DNA from: Hespellia stercorisuis DSM 15480
GTDB lineage: Bacteria > Bacillota > Clostridia > Lachnospirales > Lachnospiraceae
DNA length: 58,162 nt
Direction of reading: 5' to 3'
Assembly (NCBI RefSeq): GCF_900142165.1
Contig: NZ_FQZY01000026.1
Span: forward strand, 1 to 58,162
Part shown: positions 8,339 through 16,209 of the stretch, piece after piece
How positions within the stretch are numbered: position 1 is the stretch's first letter
Layout of the letters: each line of letters opens with the position of its first letter
Made by a program: the position numbers and the translations under genes
Notes under the pieces: model-generated
Seen by the model: only the letters and a program-made list of their open reading frames with translations
What the model was told of the DNA's origin: nothing
Database searches by the model: none

Positions 8339-8575
8339 ATGAATGAACTTTTAGAAAAATATCCAGCTGTTCTTGATGTCGCTACCGTAGCAGAAATCCT
8401 CGGGGTTACACCAGCAACCGTAAGAAGACTTGTCAAAGCAAATGCAATCCCTTCTGTAAAGGTCGGTAGACTTACAAGAATAACCAAAGACAAGCTAATT
8501 GATTATTTGGAAGAAAGGGGGGGCGTAGCATATGAAAGAAAAAACCAATATCTCATTAGAATTACTTCTTCTTAA
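8339..8575 (+). CDS. Excisionase-like DNA-binding protein
   Basis: The protein has 78 residues. ATG 8339 has a strong ribosome site (AAAGGAGA) and excludes an upstream in-frame start. It holds a winged helix of the MerR/excisionase type: LDVATVAEILGVTPATVRRL followed by IPSVKVGRLTRITKDKLIDY, the usual HTH_17 pattern. Proteins of this kind steer the direction of recombination or regulate element genes. It opens an operon running to the large serine recombinase. Its end overlaps the next small gene by 44 bases. Confidence 0.85.
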   Translation: MNELLEKYPAVLDVATVAEILGVTPATVRRLVKANAIPSVKVGRLTRITKDKLIDYLEERGGVAYERKNQYLIRITSS

Positions 8576-8663
8576 TGATTTACTGAGAACCAAAGTAATC
8601 GACAAAGAAATTTATGACAGAGCAGTGGCTAAAATCAACAACACTGTAGTACAGGCAGCCTAA
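8532..8663 (+). CDS. SHOCT-like mini-protein, 43 aa
   Basis: A 43-residue protein, beginning MKEKTNISLELLLLNDLL and ending KINNTVVQAA, starts inside the previous gene with a G-rich ribosome site (GAAAGGGGGG). Its centre (LLLNDLLRTKVIDKEIYDRA) follows the short helical SHOCT pattern of hydrophobic residues, a turn with I or V, then E and Y/F. Such mini-proteins are frequent beside serine recombinases in Firmicute elements. Its role is unknown. Confidence 0.6.
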   Translation: MKEKTNISLELLLLNDLLRTKVIDKEIYDRAVAKINNTVVQAA

Positions 8664-8669
8664 TTGAAT

Positions 8670-8718
8670 TAACGGTTCAATGAACCCGGTGTTTCCCGAT
8701 TCTCGGATGTCGCCGTTA
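8670..8718 (+). other. Small branched hairpin in the recombinase operon
   Basis: The outer arms TAACGG (8670-8675) and CCGTTA (8713-8718) enclose two small hairpins, GGTTCA-A-TGAACC (8674-8686) and CCGA-TTC-TCGG (8696-8706). As RNA this would fold into a compact three-way shape between the SHOCT-like gene and the next mini-gene. There is no T-run, so it is not a simple terminator. Confidence 0.4.
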
Positions 8719-8758
8719 TCCATAAAGAGTTATTTAGTATGCCCTGAAAGGAAATCAG

Positions 8759-8908
8759 ATGAAGAAACGAAACAAGCAGCGAGCAAATCGCAAAACCAAA
8801 GAAGAAATGTTAAATCATAAGGATATGTGTGGTATAAGTGACCCTACACCATACGAAGCAGTCAAAGATATTATAAAGGAGTTTAAAAGAAAGCAATGTC
8901 AAGTATAG
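8759..8908 (+). CDS. Small basic protein, 49 aa
   Basis: The ATG at 8759 follows AAAGGAAA. The product starts MKKRNKQRANRKTKEEMLNH and ends KEFKRKQCQV. It is strongly basic at both ends and may bind nucleic acid. Its last 13 bases overlap the start of the pseudo-resolvase gene at 8896, which suggests translational coupling. No family is recognised. Confidence 0.5.
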   Translation: MKKRNKQRANRKTKEEMLNHKDMCGISDPTPYEAVKDIIKEFKRKQCQV

Positions 8909-9570
8909 CAGCAATTTATCACTTTACAGATGGCTCTGAGAAGCGACCTATAGTTAATCAAAAACAACTGAATATTTTAGAACAGTTCGCTATTTCTCAG
9001 GGCTTTACTGTAAATGATATTTTCTGCGACAAAAGCCTTCTTAAATGTGAACAACCAGAGTTCGACAGATTTATGTCTGATATTGATAAGTATGATGTTC
9101 TTGTTACAAAGGACTTCTATCATATTTCAAAAAACACAATGAAATGCATGAGTGTAATGAAGGAACTTAGAAAAAAGGGAGTTCAGGTACATTCTATTGA
9201 AAACGGTAACTTCTCTTGGGCGGAAGCTCCATTTGATAAATCATTACGAGTAGCCACCTATTGTTGTAGGTTTGGTACACCGAATGACATGAAACAAATT
9301 ATCCCAGTTCAAAACGATATACTAAAACTTTTTACAAATAAGAAAACAAAATGGACTGTTATAGACCAATACTTTGACGAAAGTGAGCATCAGAATGACG
9401 GTGAACAGATTCAGCTTATGGAACTTATAAAGAATAAGAATAAATATGACTTAATTCTTGTCCATAACCTAAATGATATTCACTGGCGAACAGCTAATTT
9501 TTGCAAAGTCAGAGAACAGATTCATTTAGATATATATTCCCTTCAGGAAGGATTTCTAAAATATAACTAA
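8896..9570 (+). CDS. Two tandem degenerate resolvase-fold domains
   Basis: The protein has 224 residues and lies 13 bases upstream of the large serine recombinase. Residues about 3-110 follow the resolvase fold: a first strand (IAAIYHFTDG) where YxRxS is expected, then FDRFMSDIDKYDVLVTKDFY and VMKELRKKGVQVHSIENGNF. Residues about 116-222 repeat the pattern: RVATYCCRFGTPND in place of RVAxYxRVST, then YFDESEHQND, LMELIKNKNKYDLILVHNLN and IYSLQEGF. In both halves the catalytic Ser and the arginines of the SRxxR motif are replaced, so neither should cut DNA. There is no zinc ribbon or other DNA-binding tail. It is probably an accessory protein that pairs with the active recombinase or modulates its direction. 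That role is inference from fold and position. Confidence 0.75.
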   Translation: MSSIAAIYHFTDGSEKRPIVNQKQLNILEQFAISQGFTVNDIFCDKSLLKCEQPEFDRFMSDIDKYDVLVTKDFYHISKNTMKCMSVMKELRKKGVQVHSIENGNFSWAEAPFDKSLRVATYCCRFGTPNDMKQIIPVQNDILKLFTNKKTKWTVIDQYFDESEHQNDGEQIQLMELIKNKNKYDLILVHNLNDIHWRTANFCKVREQIHLDIYSLQEGFLKYN

Positions 9571-9583
9571 GGAGGAAAAGTAT

Positions 9584-11284
9584 TTGAGTTATGCAGAAAA
9601 CCTAAAACAAAAACTTAATATTGATAATTCAGAGCCTATTTCCGCTGTAATATATGCCAGAGTATCTACAGACAATGATGGTCAGAAAGACTCTTGTTCT
9701 AATCAGGTAGCTCTGGCAGAAAAATATATTACTAATCATCCAAATATTCAACTTGTTGGAATATTTGTTGATGACGGTATTTCAGGTAAGAATGACTTTA
9801 CAAGACCTCAATACAATGCAATGTTACAGCTAATATCTGAGGGCAAAGTCGATTTAATTATCACCAAGGCTTTATCTCGTCTTAATCGTGATCAGCTTAA
9901 TTCCCTTATGCTTAGAAGTCTTTTGGTAGAACAAAATGCCACAGTTCTTACTCTCGAAGATAATCAGGTGCATGATTTTGAGGATATGGGTTCTGAACTT
10001 TTGCACAGCATCAGTTTTGCTATTGATGCACAGTATGTAAAAAGACAGAGTATTAACGGTAAAAAGACACAGGAACTGCGTTGTGAACGCAAGGAACTTA
10101 GTGCTAAAGACTGTCAATCATACGGATATGATTGGCATAGTGATACCAAAACCATCACTGTTAATGAAGATGAAGCGGAAGTCGTTCGCAGAATATTTGA
10201 GGAATATGTATATCGTAACGGTACTCCAGCTTCCATACAGAAAGCATTGAAAATGGAAGGTATCAGAAAATCATCCAGAACCATCAGCAATATGATTCAA
10301 GACGAACGCTATATTGGTAAATTCTATATTAACAAGCGTACCAGTAAGCTTGGAACTGGACAAACCAAATCCAAACGTATCCAATTACCTAAAGAACAAT
10401 GGGTATTGGTTGAAAGACCTGATTTACAAATTGTTGATACAGAACTATTCGAGATGGCACAGCGTATTCATCAAACTAGGATAACAGTTTATGAAAAGCC
10501 TGATAAAAAGACTACTCAAGCTCGTTTCCAAGGAACACATAAGTACGCTGGCAAAATTTTTTGCCCTGACTGTGGCAAGCCATACCACTTTGGATATTCT
10601 GATAGAGCCAAGACTAAACCTATTTATGTAATTAAATCACATTCTGAATGTACTAACCCAGTTAATAGGATATCTGAACCTGACCTTGAGGAAATCACAC
10701 GACAGGCACTCAAAAAGACCATAGACCAGCAAAATGAAGTATGTAAAACACTGGAAGCTGTTCTTACAGAGTGTGTCGAGGCATCACAGAATAACGGTAA
10801 CGAGCTTTCAAAACTCAAACAGCAGAAATCTTCAAGAGAAAACCAGATTGATAGCTTAATTGATACTCTCTCGGAGGGTGGTCTTTCAGAAAATGCAAAA
10901 GAACGTATTAAAAATAAAATCAATACCATAACCGAAGAAATTGACAATCTTACAGAAACCATCAAGAACAAAGAATCTAGCAAATTAAGTGTTTCCTATG
11001 TTTCGGATAAGATTGCTGAAATTAAATCAGCTATTGCAGAGCTTCGCAACTTTACGGAAATCGACAGAGACAGAATACTCAACTATATAGAGAGAATTGA
11101 ACTTATAGCTAACGGAGATGTAAATATGCTCCTTAAATCGGGGCAAGTAATTACTATAGTAGCAACCAATAACAGTGATTTTTCTGAGGGAGAAAGTGTA
11201 GTCAAGAAGGGAAAACAAGATGCCCGGTGTTCATGGCCTGCAGCATATCGATTGCCTCCGCCCCGCGCACTTCCCCGACAATGA
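9584..11284 (+). CDS. Large serine recombinase (element integrase)
   Basis: The protein has 566 residues. The start is TTG 9584 behind AAGGAGG. The catalytic domain has [12 protein letters not shown] with Ser28 and [11 protein letters not shown] with the active arginines. A recombinase domain follows ([20 protein letters not shown] to about residue 330), then a zinc ribbon ([10 protein letters not shown] with a later HSECTN) and a long coiled coil (about 385-470). It should integrate and excise the element by cutting at a short shared core. The frame crosses the element boundary near 11219, so roughly the last 22 residues are encoded by chromosomal DNA in antisense to cpaF. In the excised circle the C-terminus would differ. 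Confidence 0.9.
   Translation: MSYAENLKQKLNIDNSEPISAVIYARVSTDNDGQKDSCSNQVALAEKYITNHPNIQLVGIFVDDGISGKNDFTRPQYNAMLQLISEGKVDLIITKALSRLNRDQLNSLMLRSLLVEQNATVLTLEDNQVHDFEDMGSELLHSISFAIDAQYVKRQSINGKKTQELRCERKELSAKDCQSYGYDWHSDTKTITVNEDEAEVVRRIFEEYVYRNGTPASIQKALKMEGIRKSSRTISNMIQDERYIGKFYINKRTSKLGTGQTKSKRIQLPKEQWVLVERPDLQIVDTELFEMAQRIHQTRITVYEKPDKKTTQARFQGTHKYAGKIFCPDCGKPYHFGYSDRAKTKPIYVIKSHSECTNPVNRISEPDLEEITRQALKKTIDQQNEVCKTLEAVLTECVEASQNNGNELSKLKQQKSSRENQIDSLIDTLSEGGLSENAKERIKNKINTITEEIDNLTETIKNKESSKLSVSYVSDKIAEIKSAIAELRNFTEIDRDRILNYIERIELIANGDVNMLLKSGQVITIVATNNSDFSEGESVVKKGKQDARCSWPAAYRLPPPRALPRQ
11200..11240. other. Right attachment junction (attR) inside cpaF
   Basis: To the right of about 11220 the minus strand encodes the conserved [10 protein letters not shown] of CpaF/TadA ATPases. 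To the left the frame diverges to LVFPS and a stop at 11202, which is recombinase-gene DNA. The junction is therefore at 11219/11220, give or take a few bases. The shared core cannot be fixed without the left junction. Confidence 0.75.
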
Positions 11285-12086
11285 TTCGATCCGGCCGCAT
11301 TCGGAGCGCCGACTTAATGATGTCCTGAATCGTGATCGCTCCCGCCCCCTCCACATTTGCATTGCGCGCCTCAAGCCGTACCAGATTCGGAACCCCTTTG
11401 ATCTGCAGTTCCGCATTATCCTCGATTGTGATAATCCGTTCATCCTTGGGAATGTAATGTGACAGCGCATTTAAAAATGTTGTCTTGCCTGACCCGGTTC
11501 CTCCACTGATGAAAATGTTATACCGGGCATTCACCATAATCTGCAGAAATTCTGCCACCTCCCGGCTTATGGTTTCCCACTTTATCAGCTGTTCCATAGT
11601 GATCGACTCCTTCGGGAACTTTCGGATTGTCACAATCGGGCCATTCAGCGCCACCGGATTCAGCACCACGTTCACACGTGATCCGTCCTTTAACCTCGCA
11701 TCCACGATTGGTGAAGACTCATTCACAAATCGGTTGGATTCTGAGACAATCTGCTGAATCACATCCTCCAGTTTCCCGGTGGACACAAACCGCTTGTCCG
11801 ACTCGAAGAGTCTTCCGTTCTTCTCCAGAAATATATTCTGTGTTCCATTGATCATGATCTCCGTAATCTCCTCATCCTCAATCAGTTCCTGAAGAATATC
11901 CAGCTTTCGGAAGGCATTGAAAAGCTCCTTCCCCAGCGCGATCTTCTCCTGTAGCGGCAGGTATTCCTCCCGGCTCTTCTCGTCCAGAATCCGGTAGATC
12001 AGATCCATCAGATCCTCATCCTCAATTTCCCTTGTCAGATCCATCTCCCGCAGGATTCTTCTGTGCAGTTCTTCCGGCTGAATCAT
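11202..12086 (-). pseudogene. cpaF: Tad pilus ATPase CpaF/TadA, truncated by the element
   Basis: This is a type II/IV secretion ATPase that powers Flp (Tad) pilus assembly. It shows the N-terminal helical region, LIEDEEITEIMINGTQNIFL, the Walker A motif FISGGTGSGKTT, the Asp box (ITIEDNAELQ) and the Walker B region ([12 protein letters not shown]). It ends after MNTGH, where intact homologues continue with the conserved glycine and histidine-rich C-terminal part. Five residues and the stop come from the element. ATPase function should be lost while the element is present. The start ATG overlaps the tadZ stop by four bases (ATGA), as expected in a tad operon. Later tad genes would lie beyond the element's left end. 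Confidence 0.9.
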
Positions 12087-13030
12087 ACGCTGCTGCCTTT
12101 CCTTTCACGCCCTTTTCTCGCATGAACTTCTTTTTTCACTGTATGTTCCAGAATCCCCTGGTATCCGAGAAGCATGAGATTCTCCTCGTACTGCCTCATC
12201 TTTGCGCGGGCTGCCGGCTCCTCGATAAACGGAGTGTAGACCGTGTCACACAGCATAAGTAACTCATAGAGTCCCTGTACACTGTCCCCCAGATCCAGAA
12301 TCACGGTATCATAAATACTCTTATCTGCAATCTGTTCCAGCAGTTCCTTCCATTCCTCCAGGGTCACATTCCGGATATCTCCTGCCACCTCCATCGGATA
12401 GATGTAATCCAATTCCCCGTCCTGATGCACCATCGTGCTGATCCGAATGCCGAGGTTTCCGTTCTCCTGTCTGGCATAGTACAGCAGGTCTGCCAGATTC
12501 TGCTGTGGACGCTCTCCGAAATAAGCTTCTGCCCCAGAATACTCTTCCAGATTCAGATACAGTGCCGGTCCATTTTTCGCCTGCTCCTTTCCCACAGCCA
12601 ATGCCAGCTTTGTCTTCCCGATCCGGTGGACCGGTGAATAAACTCCAATGACTGCGCCGGCTCCCTTCGTCATGGTCAGCCCCAGCTCTCTGTCTCCTGT
12701 CTCAAGGCAGGACTCCAGAATTTCTGCCAGGATTTCATCTGCTGACTGGTACTTCAAAATACTCTTCTCCTTTTCTCCCAAGTCTGTACACACACCTTTT
12801 GTTAGTACAAATGTTCTCTGTGCCCTGACCTGCTGTCTGACTGCGGCCGGGCATTCCTCTGTGATCAGCATAAAATTCACCACCTGTTCCTTACTGTACT
12901 CCAATAATTTTTCTACATCCCGAAACATCCTCACCTGAAACGCTACTTCTTTTCTAGTCGAGATGCAGTCCATAAAATTCTTGGCGTACATTTCCTCGTT
13001 GTCGTAAATCACAAAATTTCTATGCTGCAA
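12083..13030 (-). CDS. tadZ: Flp pilus assembly protein TadZ/CpaE-like
   Basis: The protein has 315 residues from a TTG start at 13030, chosen because AGGAGGGATGAA precedes it. The frame is open up to 13213, so a longer form is possible. Residues 1-110 look like an atypical receiver domain (HRNFVIYDNEEMYAKNFMDC onward). The rest is a MinD/ParA-like ATPase with a deviant P-loop (IGVYSPVHRIGKTKLALAVG) and the strand TVILDLGDSVQG. TadZ proteins place the pilus machine in the cell. It overlaps the start of truncated cpaF and is probably transcribed from the promoter near 13290. Confidence 0.75.
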   Translation of the reverse strand: MQHRNFVIYDNEEMYAKNFMDCISTRKEVAFQVRMFRDVEKLLEYSKEQVVNFMLITEECPAAVRQQVRAQRTFVLTKGVCTDLGEKEKSILKYQSADEILAEILESCLETGDRELGLTMTKGAGAVIGVYSPVHRIGKTKLALAVGKEQAKNGPALYLNLEEYSGAEAYFGERPQQNLADLLYYARQENGNLGIRISTMVHQDGELDYIYPMEVAGDIRNVTLEEWKELLEQIADKSIYDTVILDLGDSVQGLYELLMLCDTVYTPFIEEPAARAKMRQYEENLMLLGYQGILEHTVKKEVHARKGRERKGSSV

Positions 13031-13279
13031 TTCATCCCTCCTGTTCTTCTCTTCCTGATGCAGATGCTTTGAAGACAGGCTGCCCTTACCGGCATCTGCG
13101 TATGCACTAAAGCTTCTCCCACTTTCGGTGGATTCCACCTTAACACATGCTGTTGTACTTTTTCCGTGTTGAAAATTGCTGCGACTCATATGCCTGTGAC
13201 CACGATGGCACATATGCAGCTTTGATAACTCTGATCTAATCCAGAACTAAGCATCTAGAAGTGATACCTAGTGAGTCGT

Positions 13280-13308
13280 ATTATAAACATGCTTTCTCTA
13301 AATGTCCA
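13280..13308 (-). promoter_or_regulatory. Promoter of the tad genes
   Basis: On the minus strand TGGACA (13303-13308) and TATAAT (13280-13285) are 17 bases apart. A transcript from here has a leader of roughly 240 bases before the TTG at 13030. The bases after the -10 happen to match 15 bases of the phage T7 promoter (13269-13283). The leader contains the hairpin GGTGG-AAT-CCACC and may be structured, but I match it to no riboswitch. Confidence 0.65.
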
Positions 13309-13344
13309 TACCTTTTTTTAAATCCTCCCTTTTTTGTGAAATAC

Positions 13345-13551
13345 TCACAAAATTTTGTACAGCGCAATGCCATACAGCAGTCCCACACCAGGAATACCAA
13401 GGGTTCCGCTTGTCAAAAACGATGCTGCATTCAGCCCAACCATCACGTCCATCCCCCGTGTTTTCAGAAATTCGTTCAGCAAAAAAATGATTCCCATCCC
13501 AACAATTGACCTCACAATAAAGTTTACAGCCAGCTCCGTAACTCTTTCCAT
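13345..13551 (-). CDS. bofA: BofA-like pro-sigma-K processing regulator
   Basis: A 68-residue membrane protein with two hydrophobic segments and the BofA pattern near the end, SGTLGIPGVGLLYGIALYK. In Bacillus BofA holds the SpoIVFB protease inactive until the forespore signal arrives. Many Clostridia keep a BofA-like protein. It is slightly short, and the ribosome site (AAGGGAG) supports ATG 13551. It ends upstream of the tad promoter and is probably a separate unit. The family is likely; the sporulation role is inferred. Confidence 0.75.
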   Translation of the reverse strand: MERVTELAVNFIVRSIVGMGIIFLLNEFLKTRGMDVMVGLNAASFLTSGTLGIPGVGLLYGIALYKIL

Positions 13552-13724
13552 CTCTTCGCTCCCTTACATATGCCCTCACTATGATATATGCCCGTCTCGC
13601 GGACATTATGAATGGCATCTGACCCTTGTTGGTTTCAGAGGCTTATTGGAATGCTTGGCACAACGGAACGAAGAAATCATTTTTTGTGCAATATGCCCTT
13701 TTGACACCTTAACCCTATGATATA

Positions 13725-13767
13725 AAAAACAGGCGTGCCCTTCTGGTATGATTCCGGACACGCCTGC
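13725..13767 (-). terminator. Terminator after the dCMP deaminase gene
   Basis: CAGGCGTG and CACGCCTG form an 8-bp stem with a long loop, followed on the minus strand by TTTTTT. It lies in the 318-base gap between the bofA-like gene and the deaminase gene. I see nothing else clear in that gap. Confidence 0.7.
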
Positions 13768-13869
13768 ACTTCCATTTTATTTTCACTCTGGTAAAGCGGA
13801 CATTCGCAATCCGCTCTGCTACTTACTCATGAACATCCTGCAGCTACGCTGCCTCTCAGCAGGGGCTTT

Positions 13870-14358
13870 TTATACCCGGATCGTAATCTGTCTGTTCGAC
13901 CGATGATACTGATAATACCGGACTCCCGCCGCATCCATCATCTTCTTGGACGCGATCGTGCTCGGTTCATCCGCATACTTGTCCGAGTCAAAGATTACCT
14001 CCACGATTCCACTCTGAATGATTGCCTTGCAGCACTCATTGCACGGGAACAAAGAAACATAAAGCTTACTCCCGGCCAGACTTCCTCCGCTGTAATTTAA
14101 AATCGCATTCAGCTCACTGTGCACTGTGTACACATATTTTGTCTCCAGTGGATCTTCGCCCTCCCTCGCCCAGGGAAATTCATCATCGGAGCATCCCCGG
14201 GGAAGTCCATTGTAGCCCATCGATAAAATCTTGTTCTCCGGACTTACGATGCAGCACCCGACCTGTGTGCTCGGATCCTTTGATCGCATGCCGGAAAGCA
14301 TAGCCACGCCCATAAAATATTCATCCCAGGAAATATAATTTTCACGTTTATCTGACAT
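13870..14358 (-). CDS. comEB: Deoxycytidylate (dCMP) deaminase, ComEB type
   Basis: The protein has 162 residues. ATG 14358 is chosen for its ribosome site (GGAGGAATC). The zinc site of the cytidine deaminase fold is clear: VHSELNAIL supplies the His ligand and the catalytic Glu, and FPCNECCKAI supplies the two Cys ligands. It converts dCMP to dUMP, feeding thymidylate synthesis. It follows upp by 24 bases, and the two form a pyrimidine-salvage pair often seen in Firmicutes. The length is normal and all key residues are present. Confidence 0.9.
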   Translation of the reverse strand: MSDKRENYISWDEYFMGVAMLSGMRSKDPSTQVGCCIVSPENKILSMGYNGLPRGCSDDEFPWAREGEDPLETKYVYTVHSELNAILNYSGGSLAGSKLYVSLFPCNECCKAIIQSGIVEVIFDSDKYADEPSTIASKKMMDAAGVRYYQYHRSNRQITIRV

Positions 14359-14382
14359 CTGATTCCTCCGCTCTCTCACCGA

Positions 14383-15012
14383 TTATTTGGTTCCAAAAAT
14401 GCGATCCCCCGCATCTCCAAGTCCCGGCACAATATAGCCGTGGTCATTCAGATGATCATCCAATGCGCCAATGTAAAGGTCGACATCCGGATGCGCCTTC
14501 TCAAATGCCTTCACACCTTCCGGTGCCGCCAAAATGCACATGGCTCTCATCCGCTTCACACCTTTCTGTTTCAACAGTGTAACTGCTGCCACAAGAGATC
14601 CTCCCGTCGCGAGCATCGGATCTACCACAAACACTTCTCTCTCCTCACAGTCCACCGGAAGCTTGCAGTAATACTCCACCGGTTCCAGTGTCTCCGGATC
14701 ACGATACAATCCGATATGTCCCACTTTCGCTGCCGGTATCATACTCAGCATGCCGTCCACCATTCCCAGACCTGCTCTCAGAATCGGAATCACCGCCAGC
14801 TTCTTCCCCGCCAGTTCCTTGCCTGTCATCTCACAGATTGGAGTCTTGATCTGCACGTCCTGCAGCTCCAGATCTCTTGTCGCTTCATAGCACATCAGGG
14901 ATGCGATCTCGCTGACTGCCGTCCTGAAATCCTTAGAGCCTACATCCTCTCTCCGAATAAAATTAATCTTGTGCTGAATCAACGGATGATCCATAATCTG
15001 TACCTTTGCCAT
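14383..15012 (-). CDS. upp: Uracil phosphoribosyltransferase
   Basis: A full-length 209-residue enzyme that joins uracil and PRPP to make UMP. The PRPP-binding loop [14 protein letters not shown] and the C-terminal uracil-binding region [12 protein letters not shown] are intact. The ribosome site AAGGAGG precedes ATG 15012. It lies between sua5 and the dCMP deaminase gene, all on the minus strand. Confidence 0.96.
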   Translation of the reverse strand: MAKVQIMDHPLIQHKINFIRREDVGSKDFRTAVSEIASLMCYEATRDLELQDVQIKTPICEMTGKELAGKKLAVIPILRAGLGMVDGMLSMIPAAKVGHIGLYRDPETLEPVEYYCKLPVDCEEREVFVVDPMLATGGSLVAAVTLLKQKGVKRMRAMCILAAPEGVKAFEKAHPDVDLYIGALDDHLNDHGYIVPGLGDAGDRIFGTK

Positions 15013-15102
15013 GTTGCTCCTCCTTTTGTGTGTTGTATTTATCTTATGCCGGGTTCAAAAATCCCGTCCCTTGATCACTCTGCTCATTCGCCGCCTGCCG
15101 CA

Positions 15103-16176
15103 CTAGTCCGCAGTCCGGTTTACCTCTGACGCCTGCAGATGCTGGTGTCCGGCGGCCTTCTCCAACCGGTTCATAATCGCCTTGCCTATTCCCGCAACGG
15201 CAAATGCCTCGCTGTAGATCTGCGTGACCGCCTCATCATCAAACTCCCGCAGCACCCGGTACAGATTCTTCGCAATGGTCTGCTCATCCTGCCTGGTCCC
15301 GATGCTTTTGATCACGCCGTGCTCATATTTCCCCAGAGTCTCGTCCGTGGCAATGATTCCCACGCACGCTCCACTGTCTGCGCCCTCTTTTGCAAGGCGC
15401 CTTATGGCCTTCACGACTTCCCCTTCTTCACCGTCCACAATGATCAGACTCGCCTTCGGCGCGTAGTGCCGGTACTTCATCCCCGGTGCCTTCGGCGCCT
15501 GCTTACTGTCCGCATTCACCAACGTCTCATCCACCGCCACCGGTCCGATCACGGCCTCAAACATCTCTCTCGTGATTGCTCCCGGCCGCAGAATCATCGG
15601 CGGCACAACCGTCATATCCAGTATGGAGGATTCCAGACCGATCTCAACCGGACCGCTGTCCAGTATCATCTCAATCTTTCCATCCAGATCCTCTCTCACA
15701 TGCTCGGCCGTCGTAGGGCTCGGTCTCCCGGATGTGTTCGCACTCGGTCCGGACACATATCCTCCCGCTCCCTCAATCAGCTCTCTCGCCACCGGATCGC
15801 TCGGCATACGGACCGCAACAGTCTCCAGTCCACCAGTCGTCCCGAGCGGCACCAGATCGCTTTTCTCAAAAATCATCGTCAGCGGCCCCGGCCAGAATGC
15901 ATCGGCCAGCCTGTACGTATCCTCCGGAATACGTTTCACGATCTTCGGGAGCGCCTCCATATTCGCAATATGAACGATCAGCGGATTGTCGGACGGGCGC
16001 CCTTTCGCCGCATACGTTTTTTTCGCAGCCTCCTCATCCAGTGCGTTTGCTCCCAGGCCATATACGGTTTCCGTAGGAAATGCAACCAGGCCACCCCGCT
16101 TTAAGATGTCACCCGCCTGCATAATTGTACTTTTATCTATTCTGTTTTTATCGATTGTTTTTATTATTGTTTTCAT
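15103..16176 (-). CDS. sua5: Threonylcarbamoyl-AMP synthase Sua5
   Basis: The protein has 357 residues. It makes threonylcarbamoyl-AMP for the t6A modification of ANN-decoding tRNAs. The YrdC domain (about 15-205) has FPTETVYGLGANALD and the signature KGRPSDNPLIVHI. A C-terminal Sua5 domain follows (about 245-345), so this is the long two-domain type. ATG 16176 has no ribosome site, and an extended -10 ends 7 bases upstream of it. The mRNA may therefore be leaderless, or the gene may depend on coupling to cwlD, which stops 33 bases upstream. Confidence 0.93.
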   Translation of the reverse strand: MKTIIKTIDKNRIDKSTIMQAGDILKRGGLVAFPTETVYGLGANALDEEAAKKTYAAKGRPSDNPLIVHIANMEALPKIVKRIPEDTYRLADAFWPGPLTMIFEKSDLVPLGTTGGLETVAVRMPSDPVARELIEGAGGYVSGPSANTSGRPSPTTAEHVREDLDGKIEMILDSGPVEIGLESSILDMTVVPPMILRPGAITREMFEAVIGPVAVDETLVNADSKQAPKAPGMKYRHYAPKASLIIVDGEEGEVVKAIRRLAKEGADSGACVGIIATDETLGKYEHGVIKSIGTRQDEQTIAKNLYRVLREFDDEAVTQIYSEAFAVAGIGKAIMNRLEKAAGHQHLQASEVNRTAD

Positions 16177-16183
16177 GACCAAT

Positions 16184-16192
16184 ATTATACCA
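16184..16192 (-). promoter_or_regulatory. Extended -10 directly upstream of sua5
   Basis: TGGTATAAT on the minus strand, an extended -10, ends 7 bases before the sua5 ATG. No good -35 is present at the right distance. Transcription would start at or next to the start codon. Confidence 0.45.
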
Positions 16193-16209
16193 CATACAAA
16201 ACAAGAATC

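Larger units (their letters stand above)
1..11219. mobile_element. Right part of an integrated serine-recombinase element (ICE/IME)
   Basis: This stretch is clearly richer in A and T than the DNA to its right and carries typical integrative-element genes: a relaxase-like tail, a resolvase, a restriction-modification system and, at the very end, a large serine recombinase next to an excisionase-like gene. The right boundary is seen directly. The minus-strand cpaF/tadA reading frame from the chromosome stops matching its family near 11219 and runs into recombinase DNA. The left end and the rest of cpaF are not in the window, so the element is longer than 11 kb. No conjugation ATPase or coupling protein is visible here, so I cannot say whether it is self-transmissible or only mobilisable. 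Confidence 0.85.

Noticed and set aside
1-11219. Prophage
   Set aside because: No capsid, tail, terminase or lysis genes are seen. The content is mobilisation, resolvase and restriction-modification genes.
13030-13270. Cyclic di-GMP riboswitch in the tad leader
   Set aside because: A GAAAGTGGGA segment recalls the GEMM hairpin, but the conserved AAACC, GACGCAAAGCC and tetraloop-receptor parts are missing.
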